In this document: piece after piece, positions 5,670 through 13,634 of the stretch | Position numbering within the stretch: the first letter of the stretch is position 1 | How the letters are laid out: each line of letters opens with the position of its first letter | NCBI GenBank assembly: GCA_023250585.1 | Contig: JAHFAK010000040.1 | Span: 1 to 13,635 of the forward strand | Source of the DNA: Deltaproteobacteria bacterium | GTDB lineage: Bacteria; Bdellovibrionota_F; JAHFAK01 | DNA length: 13,635 nucleotides | Reading direction: 5' to 3' | The notes under the pieces: model-generated | The model's input: the letters and a program-made list of their open reading frames with translations, nothing else | What the model was told of the DNA's origin: nothing | Database searches by the model: none | Translations under genes and position numbers: made by a program

Positions 5670-8600
5670 TTATGGTTCGCATACATTACCAATGTTATTA
5701 GAATCATCGTCTGCTTGCTCTGCATTTGATACAAGAGGGCAGTTGTCCGAGTCATTTGAGATTCCATCTCCGTCTTTATCATCATCGCATACATCTCCCT
5801 GTCCATCGGAGTCGATATCAGATTGATCTGGGTTTGCAATAGAATCACAGTTATCAGATGTATCAATTATACCATCTAGATCAGAATCAGTTCCATCACA
5901 TGCATCACCAATACTGTTACTGTCTCCGTCAGCTTGATTGCTATTGGAATAATTAGGGCAGTTGTCTTCAGCATCAGCGATTCCATCTCCGTCTTTATCA
6001 TTGTCACATGCATCTCCCTGTCCATCGGAGTCGATATCAGATTGATCGACATTTGGAACTGCGTCGCAATTATCATAGATGTCAATCCATTGATCGCCAT
6101 CTGTATCAGTTCCATCGCATGCATTACCGATGTCATTAGTATCATCATCAGCTTGATCTGGGTTATAGGCTAGAATACAATTATCAGTATCATCCAAAAT
6201 TCCATCACCATCATCATCGTCATCGCAAGCGTCTCCCTGCCCATCATAATTACTGTCTAGCTGACTTGGGTTATCTATAGAATCACAATTATCATAGATA
6301 TCAATCAATCCATCTAGGTCTGAATCAGTTCCATCACAGACATCTCCGACTCCATTACCATCAGAATCGTCTTGATTTGGATTGTATGCAACACGACAAT
6401 TATCACTATCGTCTAAAATTCCGTCGCCGTCATCATCGGTATCACATGCATCTCCCTGTCCATCGTAGTCAATATCAGATTGATCGACATTTGGAACTGC
6501 ATCGCAGTTATCATAGACATCAATCCATCCATCATTATCAGAATCAGTTCCATCACAAGAATCACCAACTCCATTACTATCAGAATCTTCCTGATTTGGA
6601 TTGTAATATGTCGGGCAATTATCATTTATATCGAGGACTTCATCATTGTCATTATCGCTATCACACGCATCACCCTCTGAATCCCAATCAATATTTGATT
6701 GTTCTGGATTGTCTACGTATTTACAATTGTCATAAATGTCTATCCATCCATCGCCATCCGTATCCTTTCCATCACATATATCGCCCACTCCGTCGCCATC
6801 ACTGTCATCTTGTGCTGGGTTATAAGTCATTGGACAATTGTCATCTATATTTGCAATGTCATCACCATCGGTATCAGTATCACAAGCGTCTCCCGATAGA
6901 TCTGTCCAGTAATCTGTATTAGCTTGATCTGAGTTTGAGTCATTAGGGCAGTTATCGTAAGTATCAAATACACCATCATGATCGCTATCCTGGCACGCAT
7001 CTCCAATACCATCAGCATCTGAATCGATTTGATCTGAATTATACCAATAAATACAGTTATCATTACTATCGAGAACTAAATCTCCGTCACTATCAGATGC
7101 CGCTCCAAACACTACTGAATTTGCATCAGCAGGAGAATAACCCCATTGAATTAACCAGGTGACATAGTAGTTTTCACCGCACGTTGCTACTTTATCTGCG
7201 CAACAATCACCTCTATCGACGCATCCATCATCGCATGCGCATTCGTAACTTGGATTATATCCACCACAAAAATTTCCACCTTCATAGTTACAAGAATGCG
7301 GATCATATATAAACGTTGACTGTGTAAATATTTCTTCATTCGCAGTTTCAAAGCTGGTAGCATCATAGGTACTATAATCAAAGGTAAGATCAATTGAACC
7401 AAATAAATCATCAAAATCAAGATATGCAAAAGTCCCACTTGAACCTGTTTCATCAGCAAAATTTGAAGAATTATCTTCAAACATACTGGCATCAACGGCT
7501 AATTCAATAAATTCTACGAGATTATTTACCAGTTCAAGATCAGCTGATCCATCAGAAGCAACTAAAGAACTCCAGAAATCAGGATCATCGGCTTTTGCTG
7601 CAAAACCACTTCCTAAGGCATCAGTAACGTCTGAATCAAATCCTTCTGGATTATCAAATACACTACTAATAATTCCAGCTACAACAGCTTCAATATTAGG
7701 ATCGTTTACTGCTGCTACAATAGTAGATGGTTCAAAAAGACCTGCAAGGCCTTTTATTACTAAGGATCTGTCATTTGTATTTCCTTCATCTGGAGTCGAA
7801 ACTAACCCTGCAAAGGTAACTAATACTGCAATTGTTTCTTCAGTTGCATACATTTGTGTTAATTCATCTGTTGTACTTCCTATAATAGAAGCTCCAACAA
7901 GCAGTTCTGCTGTTGATTCATCAGTTGTTAAGATCGAATCTATTTCATCGCTACTTGCTAAAACATTCATAAGATCATTGATATCTTGAGCAGAACTTGC
8001 ATTATTAATAACATCGTCAGAAGTAAAATCAGCTAAATTTGTATTATCATCAACTGCACTAGTTATGGCATCTATTGTTGCATCTGATGTAGATTCATCA
8101 GCATTTACAACTATTTCCAAAGCATCAGTTGCCGATGTTCCATCAGAAAGAGCGTCTCCGTTATTTAACTCAGCAATGAGTTCATACATTGTAGCAATAC
8201 TCGAATCAGCGCTATGGCCAGAAAAATCTGTAATATCTTGATCCACTACAGTATTGACTGCGTCGTTCGTAACTTGAACTAAATTGCTAAAATCTGTAAT
8301 AAGAGGGGGATCCGTGTCTGCAGTTAATGGATTAAAGTCGCTGCCTTCAAAGATAAGCATTGTAGCTGTTGTGGCACTATTATCTACTTCAACGTCTAAA
8401 TTTGTAGTTTTTTCGACATTATCCGTAGGTTCAGATATAGTAGCCATTTCAATAACCTCTCCGCCATCAACAGTAGGTGCAGTACATCTTATAAAAAATG
8501 TAGATGCATCTGAATCATTTGAGTCAGCTAAAGTTGCTATTTCTGGAGCAAATATAATTGTTCCTGCTTCATCTGTTTCTCCCGTATCTATGACTGAAAA

Positions 8601-8882
8601 ACTTGAATCAAGGAGATCACAGGGAACCCCTGAAGCAGCCTGATCAGTCGATAGTTTCAAAGCATGTTTTGTAGTTTTTAAATACGCAGGTACTGCATTG
8701 GGGAGTGCGTTTGGAAGCGCACTAGCCACGTTCGATGGCACTTGAAAAGCAGCGGTAATTTGAAAAGTACTGGGATTGGTGTCTTTACTCTCTCCACCAC
8801 CACCGCATCCACTACAACTTGAAATAAGAGCGAATACACCAATGGACAAAAGATAAAAATAATTCAATTTTTTTACTTGCAT
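5670..8882 (-). CDS. Outer-membrane lipoprotein with somatomedin-B-like domain and 13 thrombospondin type 3 repeats
   Basis: A 1070-residue lipoprotein. The signal peptide ends in the lipobox ISSC (Cys23), followed by Ser and a glycine run that would act as a tether; a +2 Ser favours outer-membrane sorting. Residues about 35-160 contain a possible beta domain with two Cys (GVPC, FIRC). About 170-450 is acidic and rich in Ala, Ser and Thr, apparently helical, with no known family. Residues 531-568 have eight Cys spaced C-x7-C-x8-C-x-C-x3-C-x5-CC-x6-C (ECACDDGC, RGDCC), very like a somatomedin-B domain. From about 597 to the end there are 13 TSP3 units (DxDxDGxxDxxDNC), which bind calcium in this family. 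The protein ends directly after the last repeat. AGGAG lies 7 nt upstream of the ATG. It is probably a long, calcium-rigidified surface protein; the partner is unknown. Confidence 0.92.
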   Translation of the reverse strand: MQVKKLNYFYLLSIGVFALISSCSGCGGGGESKDTNPSTFQITAAFQVPSNVASALPNALPNAVPAYLKTTKHALKLSTDQAASGVPCDLLDSSFSVIDTGETDEAGTIIFAPEIATLADSNDSDASTFFIRCTAPTVDGGEVIEMATISEPTDNVEKTTNLDVEVDNSATTATMLIFEGSDFNPLTADTDPPLITDFSNLVQVTNDAVNTVVDQDITDFSGHSADSSIATMYELIAELNNGDALSDGTSATDALEIVVNADESTSDATIDAITSAVDDNTNLADFTSDDVINNASSAQDINDLMNVLASSDEIDSILTTDESTAELLVGASIIGSTTDELTQMYATEETIAVLVTFAGLVSTPDEGNTNDRSLVIKGLAGLFEPSTIVAAVNDPNIEAVVAGIISSVFDNPEGFDSDVTDALGSGFAAKADDPDFWSSLVASDGSADLELVNNLVEFIELAVDASMFEDNSSNFADETGSSGTFAYLDFDDLFGSIDLTFDYSTYDATSFETANEEIFTQSTFIYDPHSCNYEGGNFCGGYNPSYECACDDGCVDRGDCCADKVATCGENYYVTWLIQWGYSPADANSVVFGAASDSDGDLVLDSNDNCIYWYNSDQIDSDADGIGDACQDSDHDGVFDTYDNCPNDSNSDQANTDYWTDLSGDACDTDTDGDDIANIDDNCPMTYNPAQDDSDGDGVGDICDGKDTDGDGWIDIYDNCKYVDNPEQSNIDWDSEGDACDSDNDNDEVLDINDNCPTYYNPNQEDSDSNGVGDSCDGTDSDNDGWIDVYDNCDAVPNVDQSDIDYDGQGDACDTDDDGDGILDDSDNCRVAYNPNQDDSDGNGVGDVCDGTDSDLDGLIDIYDNCDSIDNPSQLDSNYDGQGDACDDDDDGDGILDDTDNCILAYNPDQADDDTNDIGNACDGTDTDGDQWIDIYDNCDAVPNVDQSDIDSDGQGDACDNDKDGDGIADAEDNCPNYSNSNQADGDSNSIGDACDGTDSDLDGIIDTSDNCDSIANPDQSDIDSDGQGDVCDDDKDGDGISNDSDNCPLVSNAEQADDDSNNIGNVCEP
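5680..7100 (-). repeat. Coding tandem repeat with a 219 bp period (TSP3 pairs)
   Basis: The DNA encoding the TSP3 region repeats every 219 bp (73 codons): equivalent CTCCCTG(T/C)CCATC segments occur at about 5792, 6011, 6230 and 6449. Each period holds two alternating 36-37 residue units, one ending GQGDACD and one ending GxGDxCDG. Thirteen DNC motifs are present, so the array reads as one half unit plus six pairs. The outer units towards the somatomedin-like domain are more diverged. Confidence 0.85.
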
Positions 8883-8928
8883 ACCTCTCTCCTTTAATGA
8901 GTAATAAAACTCACTTTACTAATTTTAA

Positions 8929-8957
8929 ATTTTACCATAGTTAGATAAATATTGCAA
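8929..8957 (-). promoter_or_regulatory. Sigma-70-like promoter for the lipoprotein gene
   Basis: On the minus strand TTGCAA (8957-8952) is separated by 17 bp from TAAAAT (8934-8929), a 4/6 and 5/6 match. The leader would be about 40 nt and carries the AGGAG ribosome binding site. Confidence 0.55.
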
Positions 8958-8996
8958 CTCATATCTATACTATACGGTATATGTAAATTTTTTTCA

Positions 8997-9010
8997 GTGA
9001 TTTAGATCAC
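8997..9010. promoter_or_regulatory. CRP/FNR-family binding site candidate
   Basis: GTGATTTAGATCAC is a perfect dyad with 5 bp arms. It fits both the CRP core (GTGA-N6-TCAC) and the inner FNR core (TGAT-N4-ATCA). Its centre is about 60-70 bp upstream of the likely transcription start of the DUF35 operon, a normal place for class I activation. It also lies about 40 bp upstream of the lipoprotein -35 box. Confidence 0.5.
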
Positions 9011-9036
9011 GGTAAGTAAGGATAATTCAAAAGAAA

Positions 9037-9071
9037 TTGACTTATCATCCTTAACTTAGATAAAAATCTAA
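9037..9071 (+). promoter_or_regulatory. Candidate promoter and small dyad upstream of the DUF35 operon
   Basis: TTGACT (9037-9042) is a good -35. The best -10 candidates, TAAAAA and GATAAA near 9059-9066, are weak, which suits a promoter needing an activator. A perfect 6 bp dyad TTAGAT-AAAA-ATCTAA (9056-9071) overlaps the -10 and could be an operator. Confidence 0.4.
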
Positions 9072-9102
9072 AGACAATTCAGTAATAAAACGTGGAGGTA
9101 TT

Positions 9103-9582
9103 ATGGGTGTTGAGTTAGTCGGTCAGGCTTGTGAAGTTCTCAATGAAAAGCCGTTAGTTATAAAAAATGTAAAAGATTATTTTCATATTCATTCCTATGG
9201 TGGACTTTCGAAATTTTTTATAAGTTTGAGAGAATCAAAACTATTAGGAACGCGGTGTACAAATAAGGCATGTAAGGAAAAGGGAATTTGGCTGCCGCCG
9301 CGAATATATTGTCCTGATTGCCTCCAGCAGATGGAATGGGTAGAGGCACCGCAGGTAGGAGAAATTTATACTCATACGACTGTTGAATATCCGGGGAGTA
9401 ATTTTAAATTATCAACTCCATGTCCTTTGATTTCCGTTTCTTTGCCTGGCGTTTGCACAAAAATGATGTCATATCTCAAAGAAGGCAAACCAAAAATCGG
9501 GATGAAAGTTAAAGCATGGTTTCGAACCGATAAGCCAACGAATACTATACTCGATCTCGCATGGGTTCCCCTCGACAAATGA
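9103..9582 (+). CDS. DUF35 zinc-ribbon/OB-fold acyl-CoA-binding partner protein
   Basis: A 159-residue DUF35 protein. A short helical N-terminus (KDYFHIHSYGGLSKFFISLRESKLLGTRC) leads into a zinc ribbon with C52-x4-C57 and C70-PD-C73, then an OB-fold (GEIYTHTTVEYPG, TPCPLISVSLPG, GMKVKAWFRTDK). The family forms complexes with SCP2-type thiolases, archaeal acetoacetyl-CoA thiolase/HMG-CoA synthase and steroid-degrading Ltp2 aldolases, helping bind or channel the CoA ester. It is the first gene of a three-gene operon with a strong GGAGG site 6 nt before ATG. Its stop overlaps the start of the ligase gene. The usual thiolase partner is not adjacent; the candidate is at 997. Confidence 0.92.
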   Translation: MGVELVGQACEVLNEKPLVIKNVKDYFHIHSYGGLSKFFISLRESKLLGTRCTNKACKEKGIWLPPRIYCPDCLQQMEWVEAPQVGEIYTHTTVEYPGSNFKLSTPCPLISVSLPGVCTKMMSYLKEGKPKIGMKVKAWFRTDKPTNTILDLAWVPLDK

Positions 9583-11402
9583 GTCAACACGTATCGGCAG
9601 ACTGGATTCCAACGAAAGAAGTTATCGCACAGAGTAATCTGGACTATTTAATGAATAAATGCAGAATCCAGAATTTTAAAGAACTCCATTCATGGTCAGT
9701 CAAAAACTTTGAGGCATTTTGGGAGTGTTCAATCGAACGCTTAGGCATCGTTTTTCAAGAACCCTATAGAAAAATCTGTAATCTCGAAAAAGGAATTGAA
9801 AAAGCCGAATGGCTTCCCGGCGCTCGCTTTAATATCGTCGATAGCTGCTTCAAAAAAGAAAATTATGATTCGCTCGCTATTATTGAATCATTCAAAGGCG
9901 AGAGGATCACGTTTACCTATGAAGCATTAGAAACATACGTCAATCGTTTTGCGCAAGGACTTGTCCGACATGGTTTAAAAAAAGGAGATGCCATTGCCAT
10001 TTGTATGCCCATGACATGGCAGGCGGTTGTTGCCTACTTGGGAATTATTAAAGTAGGAGGAGTTGTTGTTTCTATTGCTGATAGCTTTTCGCCTGAAGAA
10101 ATAAACGTTCGATTTGAAATGACACAGCCCAAAGCCGTACTTACCATGGATTATGTATATCGAGGTGAAAAAACGTATCCCCTGTATGCAAAATTACAGA
10201 AGACATCTATCTCTCGCATACTTCTTATCAAAACAGATGGGAAAACAAAACTTCGGCCGCAAGATCTTGAGTGGAATCATCTGCTCAGCGGCTATTCAAG
10301 TGTGACTTCATATACGGCAACTTCGGATTATATGATCAATATACTTTTTTCTTCAGGTACCACTGGAGAACCAAAGGCAATTCCGTGGACTCATGCAACA
10401 CCAATAAAATGTGCGACTGATGCTCATTGGCATCATGATGTTCATCCAGGCGATCGATTTACGTGGCCAACTAATCTCGGATGGATGATGGGACCATGGC
10501 TTATTTTTGCAACGCTGATTAACAAAGCAACGATGACGTTGTATAGCGATATTCCAACTGACAAAAAATTTGGTGAATTTATTCAGCATGAAAAAGTTAC
10601 GCATCTCGGTCTTGTTCCAAGCCTTGTACAATCATGGCGAACAAGTAAATGCATGGAAGATCTCAATTGGAAAAATATAAAATTATTTAGTTCTACCGGT
10701 GAATGCTCAAATGCATCGGATATGACATATCTCATGTCATTAGCGGGAAATAAGCCTATAATTGAATATTGTGGCGGAACTGAAATTGGGGGTGGGTATA
10801 TCACAAGTACCGTCATTGAACCAAATATCGCTGCTGCATTTTCGACACCGGCTCTGGGGCTTGATTTTGATATATGTGATGAAGAGGGTAAACCTACAAC
10901 CAATGGAGAAGTTTTTATAAAAATACCATCTCTTGGTTTGTCACAAAAATTACTCAATCGTGATCATCATGAAGTTTATTTCGCAGGAACTCCAGCTCCA
11001 CATCTGCGGCGACATGGAGATCAAATCGAAAAACTTCCCAATGGGTATTTCCGTGTGCTTGGTCGTGTTGATGATACCATGAATCTTGGCGGAATAAAAG
11101 TAAGCTCAGCAGAAATTGAACGAGCGTGTAGTGGTATTGAAGAAATTAAAGACATCGCTGCAATTGCTGTAACTCCAAATAATGGAGGTCCGAGTGAATT
11201 GATCTTGTATATTGTTTTGAACAATGAAAAAAGTGCTGATCAAGAATTTTTATTGAAGAAAATCAAAGAAGCCATTAAGAAAAACTTAAATCCACTTTTT
11301 AAAGTATCTGATTTAGTAATAATTGATACATTACCAAGAACTGCATCGAATAAAGTTATGAGACGTGAATTACGAAAGAAATACATAAAGCAAAGGAGTT
11401 AA
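9579..11402 (+). CDS. Acetyl/acetoacetyl-CoA synthetase-like AMP-forming acyl-CoA ligase
   Basis: A 607-residue ANL-superfamily ligase that activates a carboxylate with ATP and CoA through an acyl-adenylate. The N-terminal part (FEAFWECSIERLGIVFQ, EWLPGARFNIVDSCF) is typical of the acetyl/acetoacetyl-CoA synthetase branch. Core motifs are SSGTTGEPK (258-266, ATP loop), EYCGGTE (396-402), GRVDDTMNLGG (495-505, hinge) and LPRTASNKVMRRELR (585-599), where K592 is the adenylation lysine. Acetate-specific enzymes have WWQTE where this has CGGTE; loss of the pocket Trp predicts a larger acyl substrate. The start is taken as the ATG at 9579, overlapping the DUF35 stop (ATGA), which implies translational coupling. 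An in-frame ATG at 9561 would add six residues. The substrate cannot be read from sequence. Confidence 0.93.
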   Translation: MSQHVSADWIPTKEVIAQSNLDYLMNKCRIQNFKELHSWSVKNFEAFWECSIERLGIVFQEPYRKICNLEKGIEKAEWLPGARFNIVDSCFKKENYDSLAIIESFKGERITFTYEALETYVNRFAQGLVRHGLKKGDAIAICMPMTWQAVVAYLGIIKVGGVVVSIADSFSPEEINVRFEMTQPKAVLTMDYVYRGEKTYPLYAKLQKTSISRILLIKTDGKTKLRPQDLEWNHLLSGYSSVTSYTATSDYMINILFSSGTTGEPKAIPWTHATPIKCATDAHWHHDVHPGDRFTWPTNLGWMMGPWLIFATLINKATMTLYSDIPTDKKFGEFIQHEKVTHLGLVPSLVQSWRTSKCMEDLNWKNIKLFSSTGECSNASDMTYLMSLAGNKPIIEYCGGTEIGGGYITSTVIEPNIAAAFSTPALGLDFDICDEEGKPTTNGEVFIKIPSLGLSQKLLNRDHHEVYFAGTPAPHLRRHGDQIEKLPNGYFRVLGRVDDTMNLGGIKVSSAEIERACSGIEEIKDIAAIAVTPNNGGPSELILYIVLNNEKSADQEFLLKKIKEAIKKNLNPLFKVSDLVIIDTLPRTASNKVMRRELRKKYIKQRS

Positions 11403-11404
11403 GT

Positions 11405-13420
11405 ATGGATTGGACACGTATGATTTCAAAAATTAAAGGTCTCTCGGAAAAAGATCGAGAAATGATTCAAGAAGCTGATGCAATGATGGGCCCAGATCCA
11501 AAAGAGATGGGAGCAGTAAAGAATCTTTTTTGGGGGCATGTTCGCGAAGATTTGATGTTTCCATATCCTGAGTTAAGTGAAACGGAAAAAAAGAAAAATA
11601 AACCTTTAATAGAACGACTTGAATCATATTTGAAGAATGAGCATCCAAGCGTACAAATTGATCAAGAAGAAGAAACTCCCGAATGGGTTTTAAAACGTCT
11701 CTTTGAAATGGGCGTTATGGGCATGACGATCGGTAAGGAATATGGCGGGCTTGAATTAGGAGTCACGAGTTACAATCAGGTTTTACAACGAATAGGTGCC
11801 AAATGCGCATCGACATCAGTTATTGTTTCCGCACATCAATCAATTGGCTGTAAAGCGCTCATGCTCTATGGAACCGAAGCACAAAAGAAAAAATATTTGC
11901 CGAAGCTTGCAAAAGAAAGTCTTTCAGCATTCTGTCTTTCTGAACCGAATGTCGGGTCGGATGCTGGTGGCCAAGAGACAACATATACAGAATCACTTGA
12001 TGGAAAATATTATATTTTGAATGGAGAAAAGAAATGGGCGACATCGGGCGCTCTTGCTGCCATGTTTACCGTCATCGCACGAAAGCATGATCCTAAGAGT
12101 ACTAAAAAAACAATTTCAGCTTTTATTTGTACGCCAGAAATAGAAGGCGTTGAGATATTTGAACGCAACCGAAGTAAATGCGGTATTCGTGGAACATGGC
12201 AAGCGAGGATTCGTTTTACTAATGTGAAAATTCCAAAAGAAAATGTAGTTCTCGGCGAAGGGAAGGGATTGCATATTGCTCTTGGGTGTTTGAATTATGG
12301 AAGATGTACGCTCTCAGCAGGAGTGCTGGGCAATGCACTCACTTCTCGTGATCAGGCTATTAAATGGGCACAAACGAGATTTCAATTTGGAAGGCCTTTG
12401 TCTGATTTTCAACTAATTCAAGAAAAAATTGCGCGCATGTCAGCATTGACGTACGCTATGGATGCGATGCTGTACATGACGACTGGAATGCTTGATCGTA
12501 AAGATACCGACATCATGGTTGAAACAGCGACGTGTAAGGTTTTTTGTTCAGAGATGGGTTGGCGTGTAATTAATGATGCGGTCCAAATTATGGGTGGCGA
12601 TGGGTACATGACTGAAAATGAATTAGAACGTGGATTTCGTGATAGCCGCATTTACTTGATCGTTGAAGGTGCAAATGAAGTTATGCAGACATTTATTTTT
12701 GCATATGGCGGAAAACAGCTTTTTGAATATCTCTTAGCATTCACCTGGGATCCTGAGCAGGGTATTGGCGAGAATATGGTAAACCTTCTTAAACGGCTGA
12801 CGAATAGAAAAGTTTTAAAACAAGGAATTGCTTTTCTTGCAGAAGTATTTTTGAAGATAAAACCAAAAGCGCCTGAACTCACGAAACTCCATTTATCGCT
12901 ATCTGATTACTCGAAACGTTTTAGTTCCCTTGTCGGGGAGCACAGCTATCATTTCAAAAAAATGATTATCAAACATCGTGAATCATTGATAACAAAACAA
13001 GTTGTGCAAGCGCGGATTGCTGATGTGGCTATGTGGCTTCATGCATATATGTGTACATTGTCGAAATTGGATATGCAACTCCGTAAAGAAGAGAGCGGCA
13101 GTGCCTTTGAACGAGACAAAGCAGCCGCATTACACTTTTTTGATCTTGCGGAACGAGAGATTAGAACTCGTTTTGATAGCTTGTATCACAATGCCGATAA
13201 GACACTCGACGCAGCAGCAAAAAAGACGATGCTCTACACTGACACGTTACCCAATAGTGATTTTATTATTCATCAAAAATCTCCAAATGCCCAAGGCTCA
13301 GGCCGCAAGCCTATACGAGAATTTGTGAAACAGTTTGTGGGTACAAAAGAAAATCTAACTGTCAAAGTTCAAACAAATCGAGACAAAGAAGATAACGAAC
13401 AACATAAGCCGCTGCAGTAG
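11405..13420 (+). CDS. Long acyl-CoA dehydrogenase with C-terminal extension (VLCAD/ACAD9-like architecture)
   Basis: A 671-residue FAD-dependent acyl-CoA dehydrogenase that would form a 2,3-enoyl-CoA. Visible motifs are AFCLSEPNVGSDA (175-187) and KKWATSG (209-215) for FAD and substrate, QFGRPLSDFQ (327-336), QIMGGDGYMTE (394-404) and RIYLIVEGANEV (415-426), where E421 aligns with the catalytic base of the MCAD/VLCAD group. The usual catalytic core ends near residue 440. The remaining 230 residues are mostly helical, basic and similar in layout to the C-terminal domain of VLCAD/ACAD9, which mediates dimer and membrane contacts. An N-terminal extension of about 50 residues is also present. 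AAGGAG lies 7 nt before the ATG, and only 2 nt separate it from the ligase stop. The last 30 residues are polar and probably disordered. Confidence 0.93.
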   Translation: MDWTRMISKIKGLSEKDREMIQEADAMMGPDPKEMGAVKNLFWGHVREDLMFPYPELSETEKKKNKPLIERLESYLKNEHPSVQIDQEEETPEWVLKRLFEMGVMGMTIGKEYGGLELGVTSYNQVLQRIGAKCASTSVIVSAHQSIGCKALMLYGTEAQKKKYLPKLAKESLSAFCLSEPNVGSDAGGQETTYTESLDGKYYILNGEKKWATSGALAAMFTVIARKHDPKSTKKTISAFICTPEIEGVEIFERNRSKCGIRGTWQARIRFTNVKIPKENVVLGEGKGLHIALGCLNYGRCTLSAGVLGNALTSRDQAIKWAQTRFQFGRPLSDFQLIQEKIARMSALTYAMDAMLYMTTGMLDRKDTDIMVETATCKVFCSEMGWRVINDAVQIMGGDGYMTENELERGFRDSRIYLIVEGANEVMQTFIFAYGGKQLFEYLLAFTWDPEQGIGENMVNLLKRLTNRKVLKQGIAFLAEVFLKIKPKAPELTKLHLSLSDYSKRFSSLVGEHSYHFKKMIIKHRESLITKQVVQARIADVAMWLHAYMCTLSKLDMQLRKEESGSAFERDKAAALHFFDLAEREIRTRFDSLYHNADKTLDAAAKKTMLYTDTLPNSDFIIHQKSPNAQGSGRKPIREFVKQFVGTKENLTVKVQTNRDKEDNEQHKPLQ

Positions 13421-13517
13421 TATAGTAAGAACTTAGTTCATATGTCGGTCCCCACCTTTTGTTTTCACGTAGTGAAGGGTTCAAAATTTCTCTTTGAAAT
13501 GAGTTTTTAGAGGTGAC
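13421..13517. other. Intergenic region between convergent genes
   Basis: Short stems are visible (TTCAC-GTA-GTGAA near 13465, ATTTC-TCTTT-GAAAT near 13490), but none followed by a convincing T run. AGTTTTTAGAGGT (13502-13514) matches the outer arm of palindromic element 1 over 13 bp. That could be a decayed copy or chance. I see no gene here. Confidence 0.3.
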
Positions 13518-13634
13518 TTAAAATAAAAGACATTTATCATCTTTGGGAGCACTTGGCCAGATAAAACTTGCCCTTGGTAAAAATTCCTGAGCTTGTTTTA
13601 TGTTTTCTTCAGAGATTCCCATTGCTTGAAGATC
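13518..13634 (-). CDS. C-terminal fragment of an unidentified protein, cut by window edge
   Basis: The minus strand has an open frame entering from the right edge and ending at TAA (13520-13518). It encodes 38 residues with protein-like composition (DLQAMGISEENIKQAQ, then FIWPSAPKDDKCLLF at the end). The piece is too short for a family call. The gene would converge on the acyl-CoA dehydrogenase. Only the stop and frame are visible, so confidence is moderate. Confidence 0.5.
   Translation of the reverse strand, partial: DLQAMGISEENIKQAQEFLPRASFIWPSAPKDDKCLLF

Noticed and set aside
6377-6922. His-rich 181-codon open frame on the plus strand, antisense to the lipoprotein
   Set aside because: It is the mirror of the Asp-rich TSP3 repeat codons (GAT/GAC read backwards), has no ribosome binding site, and the composition is explained by the repeat. 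Other antisense frames in 5600-7500 have the same origin.
5680-7100. Regularly spaced repeats that could suggest a CRISPR array
   Set aside because: The period is 219 bp with diverged units that keep the reading frame; there are no short identical direct repeats with unique spacers and no cas genes.
8284-8643. 119-codon plus-strand frame inside the lipoprotein gene
   Set aside because: It is fully antisense to well-supported lipoprotein coding sequence, with low-complexity Ser/Val composition mirroring Asp/Thr/Ala codons and no ribosome binding site.
13502-13514. Second copy of the outer arm of palindromic element 1 after the dehydrogenase gene
   Set aside because: Only 13 bp match, the inverted partner arm is missing, and a match of this length somewhere in an AT-rich window of this size is plausible by chance.
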